Shown: positions 31,255-42,079 of the stretch, in pieces
How positions within the stretch are numbered: the first letter of the stretch is position 1
Layout of the letters: every line of letters starts with the position of its first letter
Source of the DNA: Parietaria judaica
Lineage: Eukaryota; Streptophyta; Magnoliopsida; Rosales; Urticaceae
Direction: 5' to 3'
Length of the DNA: 64,000 nt
Assembly: GCA_954871525.1 (NCBI GenBank)
Contig: OX940870.1
Location: 16,709,501 to 16,773,500, forward strand
Made by a program: the position numbers and the translations under genes
Notes under the pieces: model-generated
Database searches by the model: none
What the model was told of the DNA's origin: nothing
Seen by the model: the letters and a program-made list of their open reading frames with translations, nothing else

Positions 31255-31890
31255 ATAAGAGCCGATACTGCCAATTCCATCGTGACTACGGTCACATGAC
31301 GTCGCAGTGCTACCAGCTGAAGAACCAAATTGAAGACCTGATTAAGGAAGGACAGCTAAAGGAGTTCATCAAGAGGCTAATGACGAATGAATAAGGAATG
31401 CAGACCCCACTCCTGACGATGGCACCATCAACCACTCAAGGCGACGACCGAAGGAATGCCATAGCAGCAACCCCGTTCAACGTCGTTTCAACAATCATCA
31501 GAGGGCCAGGAACAGGAGAATCCGGCTAGAGCAAACAAAGCTACGCATGCGCAATGGAGAAAGGATGGTCGCCAAATCAGGTTAACCTGATAGGCTCAAC
31601 ACCTCAAATCCACACAGGCGAAGCAATCACCTTCACTGAAGACGAGGCTCTCAATCCACCACCCGCACAACGACGCCATTGTTGTGGAAGCACAAATCGC
31701 CAACAGCATGGTCAGGAGGATCCTCATCGATAACTGGAGCTTTTTCCGACCAAATAGCGTGACGACCGAAGGATCCACCGAACTGCCAACAACCTTCGGG
31801 GGAAAATACGGACCTAGGGTGACTCGAATGTTCCCAACGCCCAGCGGGGTTGGAATCATGCGAGGAAGCCAAGCCGAATCACGATCTTGT
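31255..31890 (+). pseudogene. Second gag tail and protease remnant of element B
   Basis: Begins with a second copy of the zinc-finger motif (RYCQFHRDYGHMTSQC, LKNQIEDLIKEGQLKEF), nearly the same as A's sequence at 5060-4950, then a TAA and the region corresponding to A's protease. The active-site block reads RRILIDNWS and jumps straight to a later segment (SVTTEGSTELPTTFGGKYGP), so the central protease residues are deleted. It ends at MRGSQAES like A and a stop. It cannot encode a working protease. Confidence 0.7.
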
Positions 31891-32630
31891 TAAGAGAAAG
31901 GAGTACGCCAAAGCACAGCAACAGCCTACGCTTCATCAAGAGGAAGATCAATCTCGCCAAGCAACGGAGCGAAGAAGAACGCCAGCAAGGGGTTGCCAAG
32001 AAAAGGGAAGCAAAGGCTGACTTAGTCGCCAGGAAAACCCACGGCATCAACACCCCGACAGCTGAAGGAAGGAAGAAGACAAAGGACGCGCCGCCAAGCA
32101 AAAGAATCGCGCCCAATGGGCCGGTATGGAGCATGCACATCAGCAGAGACAGCGGCGACACCAGCGCAGAAGCAGGAATCGTCTTCACCAGCTCTCAAGG
32201 AGAAAAGTCGAAGTACGCTATCAAATTCGAGTTCAAAGCCTCCAGCGACGAAGCCGAATGCGAAGCGCTACTCGCCGGCTTGAACCTCGCCGAAAGGATC
32301 GACGAGAAGAATTTACAGGTACACTGCAGCTCGAAGAAAATCTCAAGTCAGATGAACGGTGAACTACCGACACAGGAAGACAAGGCGCTGACTCAGCTGC
32401 AAGAAGCCATGGATCTCCTACAGCCATTGGCGTGGTACGAGATAGCTTGGATCCTTGCAACAGCCAACGACGAAGCAGCCAGGCTAGCTCGAACAATGAG
32501 CGGAAAAAGAGAAGACAAATGGAGCGCAACAACCAACGATGAAACAGAGGAAGAATCAACCGCCTACGAAGAAATTCTCGCCATCAACAGCAAAGACGAG
32601 CATAAGGGAAAGACTGTGATTGTCAACTGA
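31887..32630 (+). pseudogene. RNase H-like ORF of element B, open but catalytically altered
   Basis: 247 codons without a stop. A basic leader (RFIKRKINLAKQRSEEERQQ; VAKKREAKADLVARK) precedes the RNase H-like domain: NGPVWSMHISRDSGD, YAIKFEFKASSDEAECEALL, AGLNLAERIDEKNLQVHCSS, then QMNGELPTQEDKALTQLQEA and WILATANDEAARLARTM. Compared with the usual Tat archaeal-type RNase H, the first block VDGSS is ISRDS and the SDSQ block is CSSKK, so two catalytic Asp positions appear lost while the Glu of EAE remains. Element A shows the same two substitutions. An open frame with a dead active site could mean that a non-enzymatic role is retained, or simply a young age for this copy. Confidence 0.65.
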
Positions 32631-32813
32631 CTCCGCCAAGGCGAGCCACCAGTTCTACCGGTCAACCCACACCAATAAGGTAACCCATAACCTTTTAAAA
32701 GCGCAATAGGCGAGGTAAAGTCTACCGTGAAAGACCAGGCTTATTTATGAATAAATTTGTTTTTCACGAAATACTCTGAAAGTTTTCCCGAAATTGCAAG
32801 GCAGATTACGCCC

Positions 32814-32827
32814 AAACTCGGGGGGTA
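32814..32827 (+). other. Internal G-run resembling a polypurine tract (element B)
   Basis: AAACTCGGGGGGTACTACGG lies between the RNase H ORF and the tandem array, at the same place as in A. The real PPT of B is at 35436-35450. Confidence 0.4.
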
Positions 32828-32855
32828 CTACGGTATAAACCGGCCCTAAAAAAAA

Positions 32856-33137
32856 GGCTGGAAACTAATCCCGCCAGCGCAGGAAACAAATCCTGAGTTC
32901 CAAAAAAGGCCGGAAACTAATCCCGCCGGCTCAGGAAACAAATCCCGAGTTCCACAAAAGGCCAGAAACTAATCCCGCCGACTCAGGAAACACATCCCGA
33001 GTTCCACAAAAGGCCGGAAACTAATCCCGCCGGCTCAGGAAACAAATCTCGAGTTCCACAAAAGGCCGAAAACTAATCCCGCCGGCTCAGGAAACAAATC
33101 CCGAGTTGCACGAAAGGCCGGAAACTAATCCCGCTTT
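32856..33137 (+). repeat. 52-bp tandem repeat array in the 3' region of element B
   Basis: Units start at 32856, 32908, 32960, 33012, 33064 and 33116 (partial), each with GGCCGGAAACTAATCCCGCC and a GAGTTCCACAAAA end. It occupies the same position relative to flanking sequence as the unrelated 47-bp array of A. Confidence 0.92.
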
Positions 33138-33499
33138 CAGATAAGCCTCTAAAAAAGAGCAGCTCGCCATTTGGCATAGCCTACTCGCCGGATTAGCTAC
33201 CCGGCGAGCAAAGGCATATAATCGTGTATGGACAACCTATTCTAATTGCAGGTGAAAGAAGGGTGACGACCCTACAATCGCAGCAGAGTGCACTCACAGG
33301 ACTGCTACGGCGACACGACTCGCATATTCGACAAAGCAAAGGTATGAACAAAATTCAAAGTTCATATTATACTAAATGCATAAATGACATGAAACAGGTA
33401 CAAAGCGTGCCAGGGCAAGGAGTACGGCTGACGCAAAGCCTGAAAATGTCTATAAATCATAATGGCAAAGAAAAAGAGAAACTAATCTCAAGTAAACCT

Positions 33500-34635
33500 T
33501 AGCACGATGAGCCACCTCAGCCGACGAAGTCAAATCCTAGAAGGCGAAACGACGAACATGAAGAACGCCTTCCTGCGAGGAAGCGCGAGGAATGTCACCC
33601 TCAGCCGGAGGAGAAACCTGAAGAGAAAACGAAGCAAACGAGTCAGCGTCGTCAACCCCGGAAGGAAACCAAGAAAACGACATTACGAAGCTCGCCTGCA
33701 GCAGGAACTCGAAGACCGACGAGGTGCGAAAGCCATGCAAGTCAAGGCAGGAAGCCAACACACAAGCAGTGGCGTAATTGCACACCGTCTCTCCAAAAGG
33801 AGGACCCTCGCCAGCGGCAATGCCCACGATGGAAAGACCCTCGCCTGCAGGTCCTTACTCAACAACGGGCGCCTCATCGACAAAGTCTCCGCCATTGCCT
33901 TGTTCCTTGACGACATCAGACCTATCGACATCAGAAAACTCTACGTCAGAGGCATCATCAAGGACCGAAGGCTCGGATCCATGCTTTCCGAGAGATCCGC
34001 CTCCATACAAGGCGAATCAACAAACGAGAGATCCTTGCCGGACCCGGAGATCGGCACACTTAGCCGGGGAATGTTAAACTTCCTCGGAAAAAGATAGCCC
34101 TGATCCTGGCAAGTCCAACACAAAAATCGGATCCTTAATTGGAGTTACGAAACTCTCAAAATCAAAGTTCTCGTCAAAGTCGTGCTCTACTACCACTTTT
34201 GGCGGCCCAATCACAAACGGAGATTCGACGGAAGTCAAGACGACCTCGCTCCTACACAAGGACATCACTGTAACAGCCACGAACCACCAAGTTTCTGCCC
34301 AAGCCAATCGCCACGGAGCCCGCGAACCCGAGCTCCCGCCAAACGCCGAAGTCAGCCGCCGCCGCACCAGGCGCAACACCGCTGAGCTCAACCATGCGAG
34401 ACGACGTTGACGAACCCGCAGCATTCGGTCCCACCACGCTGGCAAAACCGCTGCTCTTGCTGCAGCCGCTGCCCGCGCCAAGCTCAGCCCGCGCACGCTC
34501 GAAGACCGAGTAAGCTAGCCACCACGCCGTGTGTCGTACCGGCTATCGCTCGACGCCGACGAAGCGCCTCCACCTGCGCCGGAGAAAGCCATCCCCGGTG
34601 AAAGAGGAAGAGATCAAGCCCACTACAGCGGTCAT
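33500..34635 (-). pseudogene. Antisense extra ORF of element B, internally deleted
   Basis: Read on the minus strand from the ATG at 34635 (MTAVVGLISSSFTGDGFLRR), it continues through an Ala/Arg-rich stretch to ENFDFESFVTPIKDP, which aligns with the very start of the window (GNFDFESFETPIDDP), and to SGSGKDLSFVDSP as in A. The central Transposase_28-like part is deleted: sequence passes to a short match of A's later region (PAEGDIPRASSQEGV near 33565). The coiled-coil tail present in A is missing. Several frame changes occur. This copy shows the probable N-terminus, which in A lies outside the window. Confidence 0.6.
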
Positions 34636-34639
34636 GCTC

Positions 34640-35453
34640 TCCGGGAGAAGAAGGAAATCGCGATTGGAAAAGAAAGAAAAAAGGGAAATATAACTTAAAG
34701 TATCAAAAGTTATACAAGGTAACATCTAACCCTAATCTCTCATTTTCTCTTTTAATTTACTCGAAATCTATAGCCTATGCAGCCCAAAAATCGCATAAAC
34801 TAGGCCCATAAAGCTGATGTTTAAATCTTTAATGATCAAAAACGATCAAAAATGGGATTTAATACGTGTTTAAGTGAAAATGCTATTTCAAAGGTTATTC
34901 ATAAAGCCTTGAAAATTAAACTTTGGAACTTTATAAAGTTTCATTTTTAATTTTCAAACATGAAAACCAAATTAAAAGTATTTTCCCAGGTTCTTATGAA
35001 TTATTTAATTATTTACAGTACTTATTACAAGTAATTATTTATAAAGTATATATTTACTCTCTCATTTATTATGTCACTTGATTTTATTTATTTATTTTTT
35101 GGATTTATTTGCGGAGTTAAAAATTAATTTAAAAGGCCTTTATTTCACAAAGTGTGCGTATGAACCTCCAAAAGTCCAAAGATCAAATAAAATCATAAAA
35201 AAGTGACTTGTGATTTATTTAATCGCCTATGCCATTAGCCATGCTCGAAATTATTTTCACGCTTATTATGCGAACATTTTCAAAAATATTTTACAAACAC
35301 CCAGTTAAAGGAAATTTGCAGTTCCTTGGGAGGACGGAGAGGAGACGAAAATCTTTGACAACCCGGATCCTCGCCAAATAACACAAGTTGCCTTAAGTTT
35401 TAAAAGAAAAAGTTTCTCGCGCAATACAATTACCCAAGAAACTGGGGGGTTAA
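34640..35453 (+). other. AT-rich 3' region and polypurine tract of element B
   Basis: AT-rich DNA between the antisense ORF and the 3' LTR, ending in the PPT AAGAAACTGGGGGG (35436-35449) followed by TTAA and the LTR at 35454. Part of it (about 35030-35220) matches the sequence adjoining LTR I at the right edge of the window, in the opposite orientation. It could also hold the antisense ORF's promoter, but no clear TATA box was seen. Confidence 0.7.
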
Positions 35454-36656
35454 TGTTATGTGTATTTTTCGTAACATATAAAAATTGGGCCCATTTTGGC
35501 AAAAGTCAAAGCCCACTGAGAAAAGTTAAAGCCTGTCATCGTAGGTCAAGGCCCATCACCAACGCCAGAGGCCCAGGACCGAAGAAACTAGACGTTCGCG
35601 AGGCCCGGGACCGAAGAACTTAGACATTGGCGAGGCGCGAGGCCCAAAAGGCGACGAGCCGATAAGGCGATGAGCCGACGAAGCCGACAAGGCGACGAAG
35701 CCGACAAGGCGACGAGGCGACGAAGCCGACAAGGCGACGACGCGACGAAGCCGACGACGCGACGAAGCCGACGAGGCGACGAAGCCGACAAGGCGACAAA
35801 GCCGACAAGGCGACGATGCGACGAAGCCGACGAGGCGACGAAGCCGACAAGGCAACGAGGCAACGAAGCCGACAAGGCGACGAGGCAACGAAGCCGACAA
35901 GGCGACGAGGTCACAAGCCGATTTAGGTGACGAAACCGACAAGGCGACGAGGCGACGAAGCCGACAAGGCGACGAGGCGACAAGCCGACAAAGCGCCAAG
36001 GCGACGAGGCGACGAAGCCCCTCGCCGGAGCTTGTCGATGGCATAACTTGCAATCAGCCTACACGGCAAGAAGATCCAAGACTACGAACACAACCTACAG
36101 ACTGCAGACAACCCGAAGACATCGAAGACGAATCGAGAATATCGGAGACCCTTTTTGCAGGCAAGGGGCCTGACAACCCCCCTGCTGCAGAGAGAAATTC
36201 GCAGGACCCCTGAAAGTGCAATATTCAGGGAAATGGGATGCCCCCAGGTGTGCAATTCCTAGGGAATTCGCTAGCCCCAAGGGGTGCAATTCCCAGGGAA
36301 TTCCCAGGCCCCTAGGGTGCAATTCCAGGAAGTCTTTTCCTATAGCTTTCACACTCATTCACTCACAGCTCTCTCCAGAGCTTCTTTCTCTAGCTTTCTC
36401 TCTCTCGAAAACTCGTTTACTCTTAAGGAGGAAAGGACTTGAGTTAAGAGTTGAGATCGATCTAGAAGCAGAGTCCTAGGCTTGAGAAGAAAGGTTGTTC
36501 GACGGGTCAGCTAAGGCGTCCCTTTCTAGGTGGGAAACCACGCCACCACCTGTGAGGTCGACAGAGACGGAGCTTCCCTTCGTCAGGACAAGGCCCCTCG
36601 TCATACGAGGCCACCTACCCAGACAAGGTCGATAGAGAAGGAGCTTCCCTTCGTCG
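35454..36656 (+). repeat. 3' LTR of element B, left part
   Basis: Starts TGTTATGTGTATTTTTCG and follows the 5' LTR, including the minisatellite (35646-36015) and three copies of the GGTGCAATTCCCAGGGAATT block where the 5' LTR has two. It stops at GAGCTTCCCTTCGTC, where copia D begins. About 400 bp of LTR, including the conserved TACGTA box, are missing between here and the right part at 42503. Confidence 0.85.
35646..36015 (+). repeat. GC-rich minisatellite in the 3' LTR of B
   Basis: The same 17-bp family as at 27419-27652 but about 135 bp longer, with GACGAAGCCGACAAGGC and GACGAGGCAACGAAGCC variants. Confidence 0.9.
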
Positions 36657-37085
36657 GGATAAGCTTTGACGTCATAGCTCTTACAACTTTCTAGCTTGCT
36701 TTCTTTAATTAATTAATTATTTATGAGATATATTACTTGGAGGACAAGCTTACTTGAAGCCCACGTCTACTTGAAGAGCAAGCAACTTCCTAAGCTTCAG
36801 TGTTGTATTTTCCTCTCCCATAAATGGCCTACATGATGCATGTATTCATCAAATCCAATACTTTTAATTCGACCACTTCTAAATCAAAGAGACTTCCAAT
36901 ATCATTTTTCTCCTTTGTTGTCTCACTCTTTGCATACTACGTTACAAATATATATTTGTAATATATAAACAGTGAGTGCATTATATTGTGTGGTTGATTT
37001 CTTTGTGCTCTCCATTTTGTCGTTTGTTAGTAAAGATTCGGCGCGGCAAGTTTCGGCGAAGCGATCCGAAGAGCGGGAACCAACA
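36657..37085 (+). repeat. First LTR copy of D (solo-like)
   Basis: 429 bp from GGATAAGCTTTGACGTC to GCGGGAACCAACA, lacking the first few bases (TGTAAT) of the 3' LTR. It is almost identical to the 3' LTR, but its TATA box is altered (CATAAATG at 36819-36826). It is followed not by a primer site but by gypsy LTR sequence. Confidence 0.88.
36819..36826 (+). promoter_or_regulatory. Mutated TATA box in the first LTR of D
   Basis: CATAAATG where the 3' LTR has TATAAATA (42236-42243). Both ends of the octamer changed, so this LTR has probably lost its promoter. Confidence 0.6.
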
Positions 37086-37397
37086 CGGAGTTCGCCCCGA
37101 CGAGGACATCGCCAAGACAAGGACTCCGCCCAGACAAGGAGCTTCGCCGTTAACCGGACTTCGCCACCACCAAGGAAGTTCACCGAGGATCGTCAACGAC
37201 AGCCCGGAGACTCGCCCAAGACGACAGGTTCGCCTCAAGCTTTGACGATCATCAGTCAACCCACGTTGACTCAGCATTCAATCATCCTTGTGTCTGCGGG
37301 TCAATCTCAGGACCCGAACCTTGAATCCGACTCTAAGTTAAAGCCATTTTTACGGAATAACAAATACTATTTCCACATACGTATTATTCACAATGAT
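37086..37397 (+). repeat. Duplicated right terminus of B with flanking DNA
   Basis: Matches 42503-42815: it contains the last 277 bp of B's LTR (ending TAACA at 37362), the AATAC target duplication (37363-37367) and 30 bp of flanking DNA, then diverges after ACAATGAT. The true right end is at 42780, so this copy arose by duplication. Confidence 0.9.
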
Positions 37398-37561
37398 ATA
37401 TATATTTGTATACTATGTTACAAATATATATTTGTAATAAATAAACAGTGACTGCATTATATTGTGTGGTTGATTTCTTTGTGCTCTCCATTTTGTCGTT
37501 TGTTAGTAAAGATTCGGCGGGGCAAGTTTCGGCGAAGCGATCCGAAGAGCGGGAAACAACA
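37398..37561 (+). repeat. Truncated 5' LTR of D
   Basis: Only the last 150-160 bp of the LTR, matching 36934-37085, ending GGGAAACAACA, two bases before the primer binding site TGGTATCAGAGC (37564-37575). Confidence 0.88.
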
Positions 37562-37692
37562 TTTGGTATCAGAGCAGGGTTATCAGTATTGTCAAGTCTC
37601 TTGAAATTCTTAGTATGCTTTGTGGTTGCGGTTCTGACTGATCTTCCACATCAGAAACAATTTCTTGAGATTTTACAGTGCGGGTTCCCTTG

Positions 37693-38910
37693 ATGCCGAA
37701 GTATATGGAGTCGCCAAGCAAATCAACTGGAGGAAACGTTACGCTGCAGTACCCGATGCTCACGAAGAGCAACTACGCGGTGTGGGCGCTGAAGATGCGA
37801 GTAAATATGCAGGCGCAAGGAGTCTGGGAGGCCGTAGAAGACGGAGATGTCGAAGCACACAAGCGTAGGATGGCTCGCGCCATCTATCAGGGAGTTCCGG
37901 AAGATGTCCTTTTCATGATCGGTGAGAAAGATTCTGCCAAAAAGGCGTGGGAGACGTTGCGGACGATGAACATGGGCGCAGAACGTGGCAGAGAAGCCAA
38001 GGTTCAAACCTTGAAAAGCGAGTTCGAGGTTCTCCGTATGAGAGACGGTGAATCCGTGGACGAGTTCGCTATGAAGCTTTCATCTCCTGCAACGAGTATC
38101 CGCTCACTAGGCGAACCGGTGGACGAGACCACCGTGGTCAAGAAATTCTTGAGATCTGTAACTCACAAATACATGCAGATCGTGACGTCGATCGAGCAGT
38201 TCGGCGACCTCAATACTATGTCAGTCGAGGAGGTTGTCGGTCGTCTCAACGTCCACGAGGAGAGGCTTCGGGGCTATGGCGACAGAGACGAGGAGAAACA
38301 CCTCCTAATCACGCATGAAGAATGGAAGGCTAAGCAGAAGTGGAACCAGCGATAAGGTTGTTCTTCAAGCTCGTCGAGTCGCAAGGGATACGGCAGCGAG
38401 AGCCGTGGACGTGGCAGAGGCCGAGGTCAAGGACGAGGTCGCAACCAGCGTGGTCGAGGTAGTAGCACTCCCCGCTAAGACGGCGCCCCCCGCAAGGATA
38501 AGAGCACAGTGAAGTGCTATAATTGTCCAAAGTATGGTCACTAGGCAAATTAGTGTCATACTAAGAACCGCGACGAAGAAGCGAATCTGGTGAAATTCGA
38601 TGACGACGATCACGCACTTATGTTTGCGGAGGAGATGGTGGATTTAAGTGGCAACGAGCACGACGACCAGGATGTGGTCGACGAGACACACGTCGAGCAG
38701 GTACGCGTCGATGTAGTACTTGACGACCAGGTATCCAGCGAGGAGGTACTTGACGACCAAGTAGTGAGACGAGTGGATGAGCTGATGATGGCAGAGAAGC
38801 CCAGCTCGACCAAGAAGAACGACGAGCAAACCAGGAATGTGATGCTAAATGAAGACAAGATTGTCGCCAACCTAGTCGCAGATGGCGAAGAGAAGATCTA
38901 TACCGATATT
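37693..38910 (+). pseudogene. gag of copia element D
   Basis: The ATG at 37693 (MPKYMESPSKSTGGNV) is shared with E. It is open to a TAA at 38353-38355, covering the gag core (YPMLTKSNYAVWALKMRVN; AKKAWETLRTMNMGAERGRE; DEFAMKLSSPATSI). After the stop, the basic repeat region and a zinc knuckle remnant follow: CYNCPKYGH, with two TAG codons where E has YANEC. The acidic segment (ALMFAEEMVDLSGNEHDDQ) is open from 38590. The knuckle's two stops and the TAA mean that no full gag can be made from this copy. Confidence 0.85.
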
Positions 38911-40358
38911 TAGTATTTAGACAACGGAGCCAGCAACCACATGACAGGTCATCGAGCGAAGTTTGAAGAGCTCGACGAGAAGATCACAGGAAACGTGAAG
39001 TTCGGCGATGGTTCCATCGTCGACATCAAAGATAGATGGTCCATCCTGTTCAAGTGCAAGAATGGGGACCAACGCCTATTGACCAAAGTCTACTACATAC
39101 CAAAGCTGAAGAGTAACATCATCAGCTTAGGACAGATGACAGAGATCGGTCACACAGTGATCCTATCCGGAGAGTTTCTAAAGATGTGGAACAGCGACGG
39201 TGCCCTATTGATGAAGGTGAAGAGGTCACCGAGTCGGCTGTACAAGATCAACCTAGTGGTAGATCAACCGATTTGCTTGATGGCGTCGATCGCAGAACCA
39301 GTGTGGCTATGGCATGCGAGACTCGGGCACGTGAATTTTCACTCACTCAAGATGATAGGTGACAAGGAGATGGCCTTTGGGGTACCGAAGATTGAACACC
39401 CTAACCAGCTGTGTGAATGATGCATGATCACAAAACAGGCCAGAGTGTCATTTCCGATCAAGGCCAAGTTCCGAGCAGAGCGACCCCTCCAACTGGTGCA
39501 TGCTGACCTGTGTAGTCCAATCACCCCAGCAACTCTAGCCGGAAACAAGTACTTCCTTTTACTTGTTGATGATTATAGTCGCTGGATGTGGGTTTACACG
39601 CTCAAAGAGAAGGCAGAAACCTTTGAAGTCTTCAAGAAGTTCTAGCAGCTCGTGGAGAACCAGTCAGGACATAGGCTGAAGACTTTGCAAACAGACCGTG
39701 GAGGAGAGTTCACATCTGAGAAGTTCGCCGAGTACTGCGGAGAAGAAGGTGTAGAACGACACCTATCTGCACCGTACACGCCCCAGCAAAACGGTGTGAT
39801 AGAGAGAAGAAACCGTACTGTAATGGACACAGCAAGGAGTTTGCTGAAAAGCATGCAAGTCCCGGCGAGATTCTAAGGAGAAGCAGTACGACATGCGGTT
39901 TACTTGCTGAACCGCTTGCCGACGATGGCGCTAGGCGAGCGCACCCCTTACCAAGCTTGGAAAGGGAAGAAACCTCATCTTGAGCATTTGAAGGTGTTTG
40001 GGTGCACCGCACATGTGAAGATTGTGGAACCACACCTCAAGAAGCTCGATGATCGGAGTCAGCCAATGGTGTACCTTGGCGCCGAAGAAGGGAGCAAGGC
40101 ACACAGGTTTTACGACCCCCGACGCGGCAAAGTGCATGTGAGCAGAGACGCCGTGTTCGAAGAAGAGAAGAAGTGGGTCTGGCGTGATGAGAATGGAGAG
40201 CCTGAACAGAACTCGGTGGAGTTCATCCTCAAATACGAAGAGGCGCTCGAGCATGAAGAGCGAGATAGTCCGTTCCAGGGGCTAGCAACGCCCAGCTGGA
40301 CGAAAACTAGTTTGTCCGGAACCAGCTCACCACCAGGCTCGCCCAACCCAGGATCATG
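38911..40358 (+). pseudogene. Protease and integrase of copia element D
   Basis: Protease YLDNGASNHMTG follows a TAG that replaces the Trp of E's WYLDNG. The pre-integrase block (LWHARLGHVNFHSLKMIGDK) has its zinc-ligand region cut by a TGA (LCE then stop). The integrase core keeps all three acidic blocks: HADLCSPITP, LQTDRGGEFTSE and NGVIERRNRTVMD; stops interrupt after VFKKF and after VPARF (both where Trp is expected). The C-terminal region (VFGCTAHVK, YLGAEEGSKAHRFYDPRRGK) is open to 40358. Apart from point stops this is a complete copia integrase. Confidence 0.85.
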
Positions 40359-40359
40359 A

Positions 40360-42079
40360 ATGAGCACCCCGATCCCAGTGGTAGCTAGTTCGAGAGGAAC
40401 CAGCTCAGAAGACTCATCAATCACGGACGGACCAAAAGGGTTCCGTACCTTTTCTGACGTCTACGAAGAAGCGCGGGAGCTTGATTTGAGCCCGGAAGAG
40501 CTCCTGCTAGTTAGTGTTGAGGAACCAGCTAGCTACCGTGAGGCAGCCACCGAGAAGGAATGGCAGGAAGCAATGAAGAGAGAGCTGGGGTCCATTGAAA
40601 AGAATCAGACGTCGGAGCTTGTCGACCTTCCAAGAGGTCACAAGTCCATTGGTCCTTAGTGGGTCTACAAGCTGAAGAAGGACTCAGAAGGCAACATCCT
40701 CAAGCACAAGGCCAGACTGGTCGCTAAGGGCTACGTGCAGAAGCAGGGAGTAGACTTCGAGGAAGCCTTCGCTCCAGTAGCCAGACTCGACACGAATCCT
40801 AGCCCTTGCAGCTCACCGAGGATGGAAAATCCATCACCTGGACGTCAAATCGGCGTTCCTGAGTGGTGAACTGGAGGAGGAAGTCTTTGTTGCTCAACCA
40901 GAAGGCATCGTCGACAAGACCGCGGAGCATAAGGTGTACAAATTGTCTAAAGCTCTTTATGGGTTGAGGCAAGCACCACGTGCATGGAACACTCGACTCG
41001 ACAAGAGTATGTAGAGTCTTGGTTTCAAGAAGTGCTCCCAGGAGCAAGCGGTCTATACGAGGAACAATCTAGACGAGGCCCTCATCGTCGGTGTATACGT
41101 CGACGATCTGATCGTGACTGGATCCAGTTCAAGAGGCATTGATGGATTCACGAAGCAGATGATGAAGGAGTTTGAGATGAGCGACCTCGGACTACTCTCA
41201 TACTACCTCGGTATCGAGGTCGATTAGAAGAAGGATTTTGTCACGCTGAAGCAGTCGGCTTACGCAATGAAAATTTTGAAGCAGTTCAAGATGGCGGACT
41301 GCAACTCGAGCAAGTATCCGATGGAGCCAAAGTTAAAGCTCGGGAAAGATGCAGAAGGAACCCCAGTGAATCCCACGGAGTACAGACGTGTCGTCGGGTG
41401 TCTCAGGTACTTAACCCACACCCGACCTGACATCTCATATGCAATTGGCATGGTGAGCCGTCACATGGAGAAGCCCACCAGTCTATACCAACAGGCTGTG
41501 AAAAACATCCTTCGTTACGTGAAGGGAACGACAAGATACGGGATCCAGTACGGAAGAGGAAATGAATCTGAAGAACTAGTCGATTTTACCGACAGTGACC
41601 TAGCTGGTGATGTTGATGATAGAAAAAGTACCGGGGGTATGGCATTTTATCTCAACGGTAATCTGATCACCTGGCAGTCTCAGAAGCAAAGAACTGTGGC
41701 CCTATTCTCTTGTGAGGCCGAGTTCATGGCAGCGACCGCAGCAGCGTGTCAAGCTTTGTGGCTCAGAAACTTATTGAGCGAAGTTACTAAAACCGAGCAG
41801 AAGCCAGTGACTCTTTATGTGGACAACAAGTTCGCAATCGCGCTGATGAAAAATCCTGTGTTTCATGGACGAAGCAAGCATATCGACATTCGCTTTCACT
41901 TTATCCGCGAGTGTGTTGAGAACCGAGAGATCGTCGTGGAGTTTGTCAGCACAATAGAGCAACGAGCTGACATTCTCACTAAAGCTCTAGCGAGAGTCAA
42001 ATTTGCGGAGATGCGAGAACTAATCGGCATAAAGAACCTCGAGCCAAATCAAGCTTACGGGGGAGAATGTAATGGATAA
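40360..42079 (+). pseudogene. RT and RNase H of copia element D
   Basis: RT blocks in order: KEWQEAMKRELGSIEKN, a TAG before [61 protein letters not shown], a TAG, then LIVGVYVDDLIVTGSS (YVDD near 41100), and a further TAG after YLGIEVD. RNase H is fully open from 41267 to 42079: FTDSDLAGDVDDRKSTGG, SCEAEFMAATA, LYVDNKFAIALM, RADILTKALARV, ending YGGECNG beside the PPT. Frames change near 40795. The 270-codon intact RNase H end is the best-preserved part of this element. Confidence 0.85.

Noticed and set aside
32856..33137. CRISPR-like array (regular repeats)
   Set aside because: The units are adjacent tandem repeats without unique spacers, lie in a plant retrotransposon and have no cas genes nearby. 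The same holds for 2849-3128.
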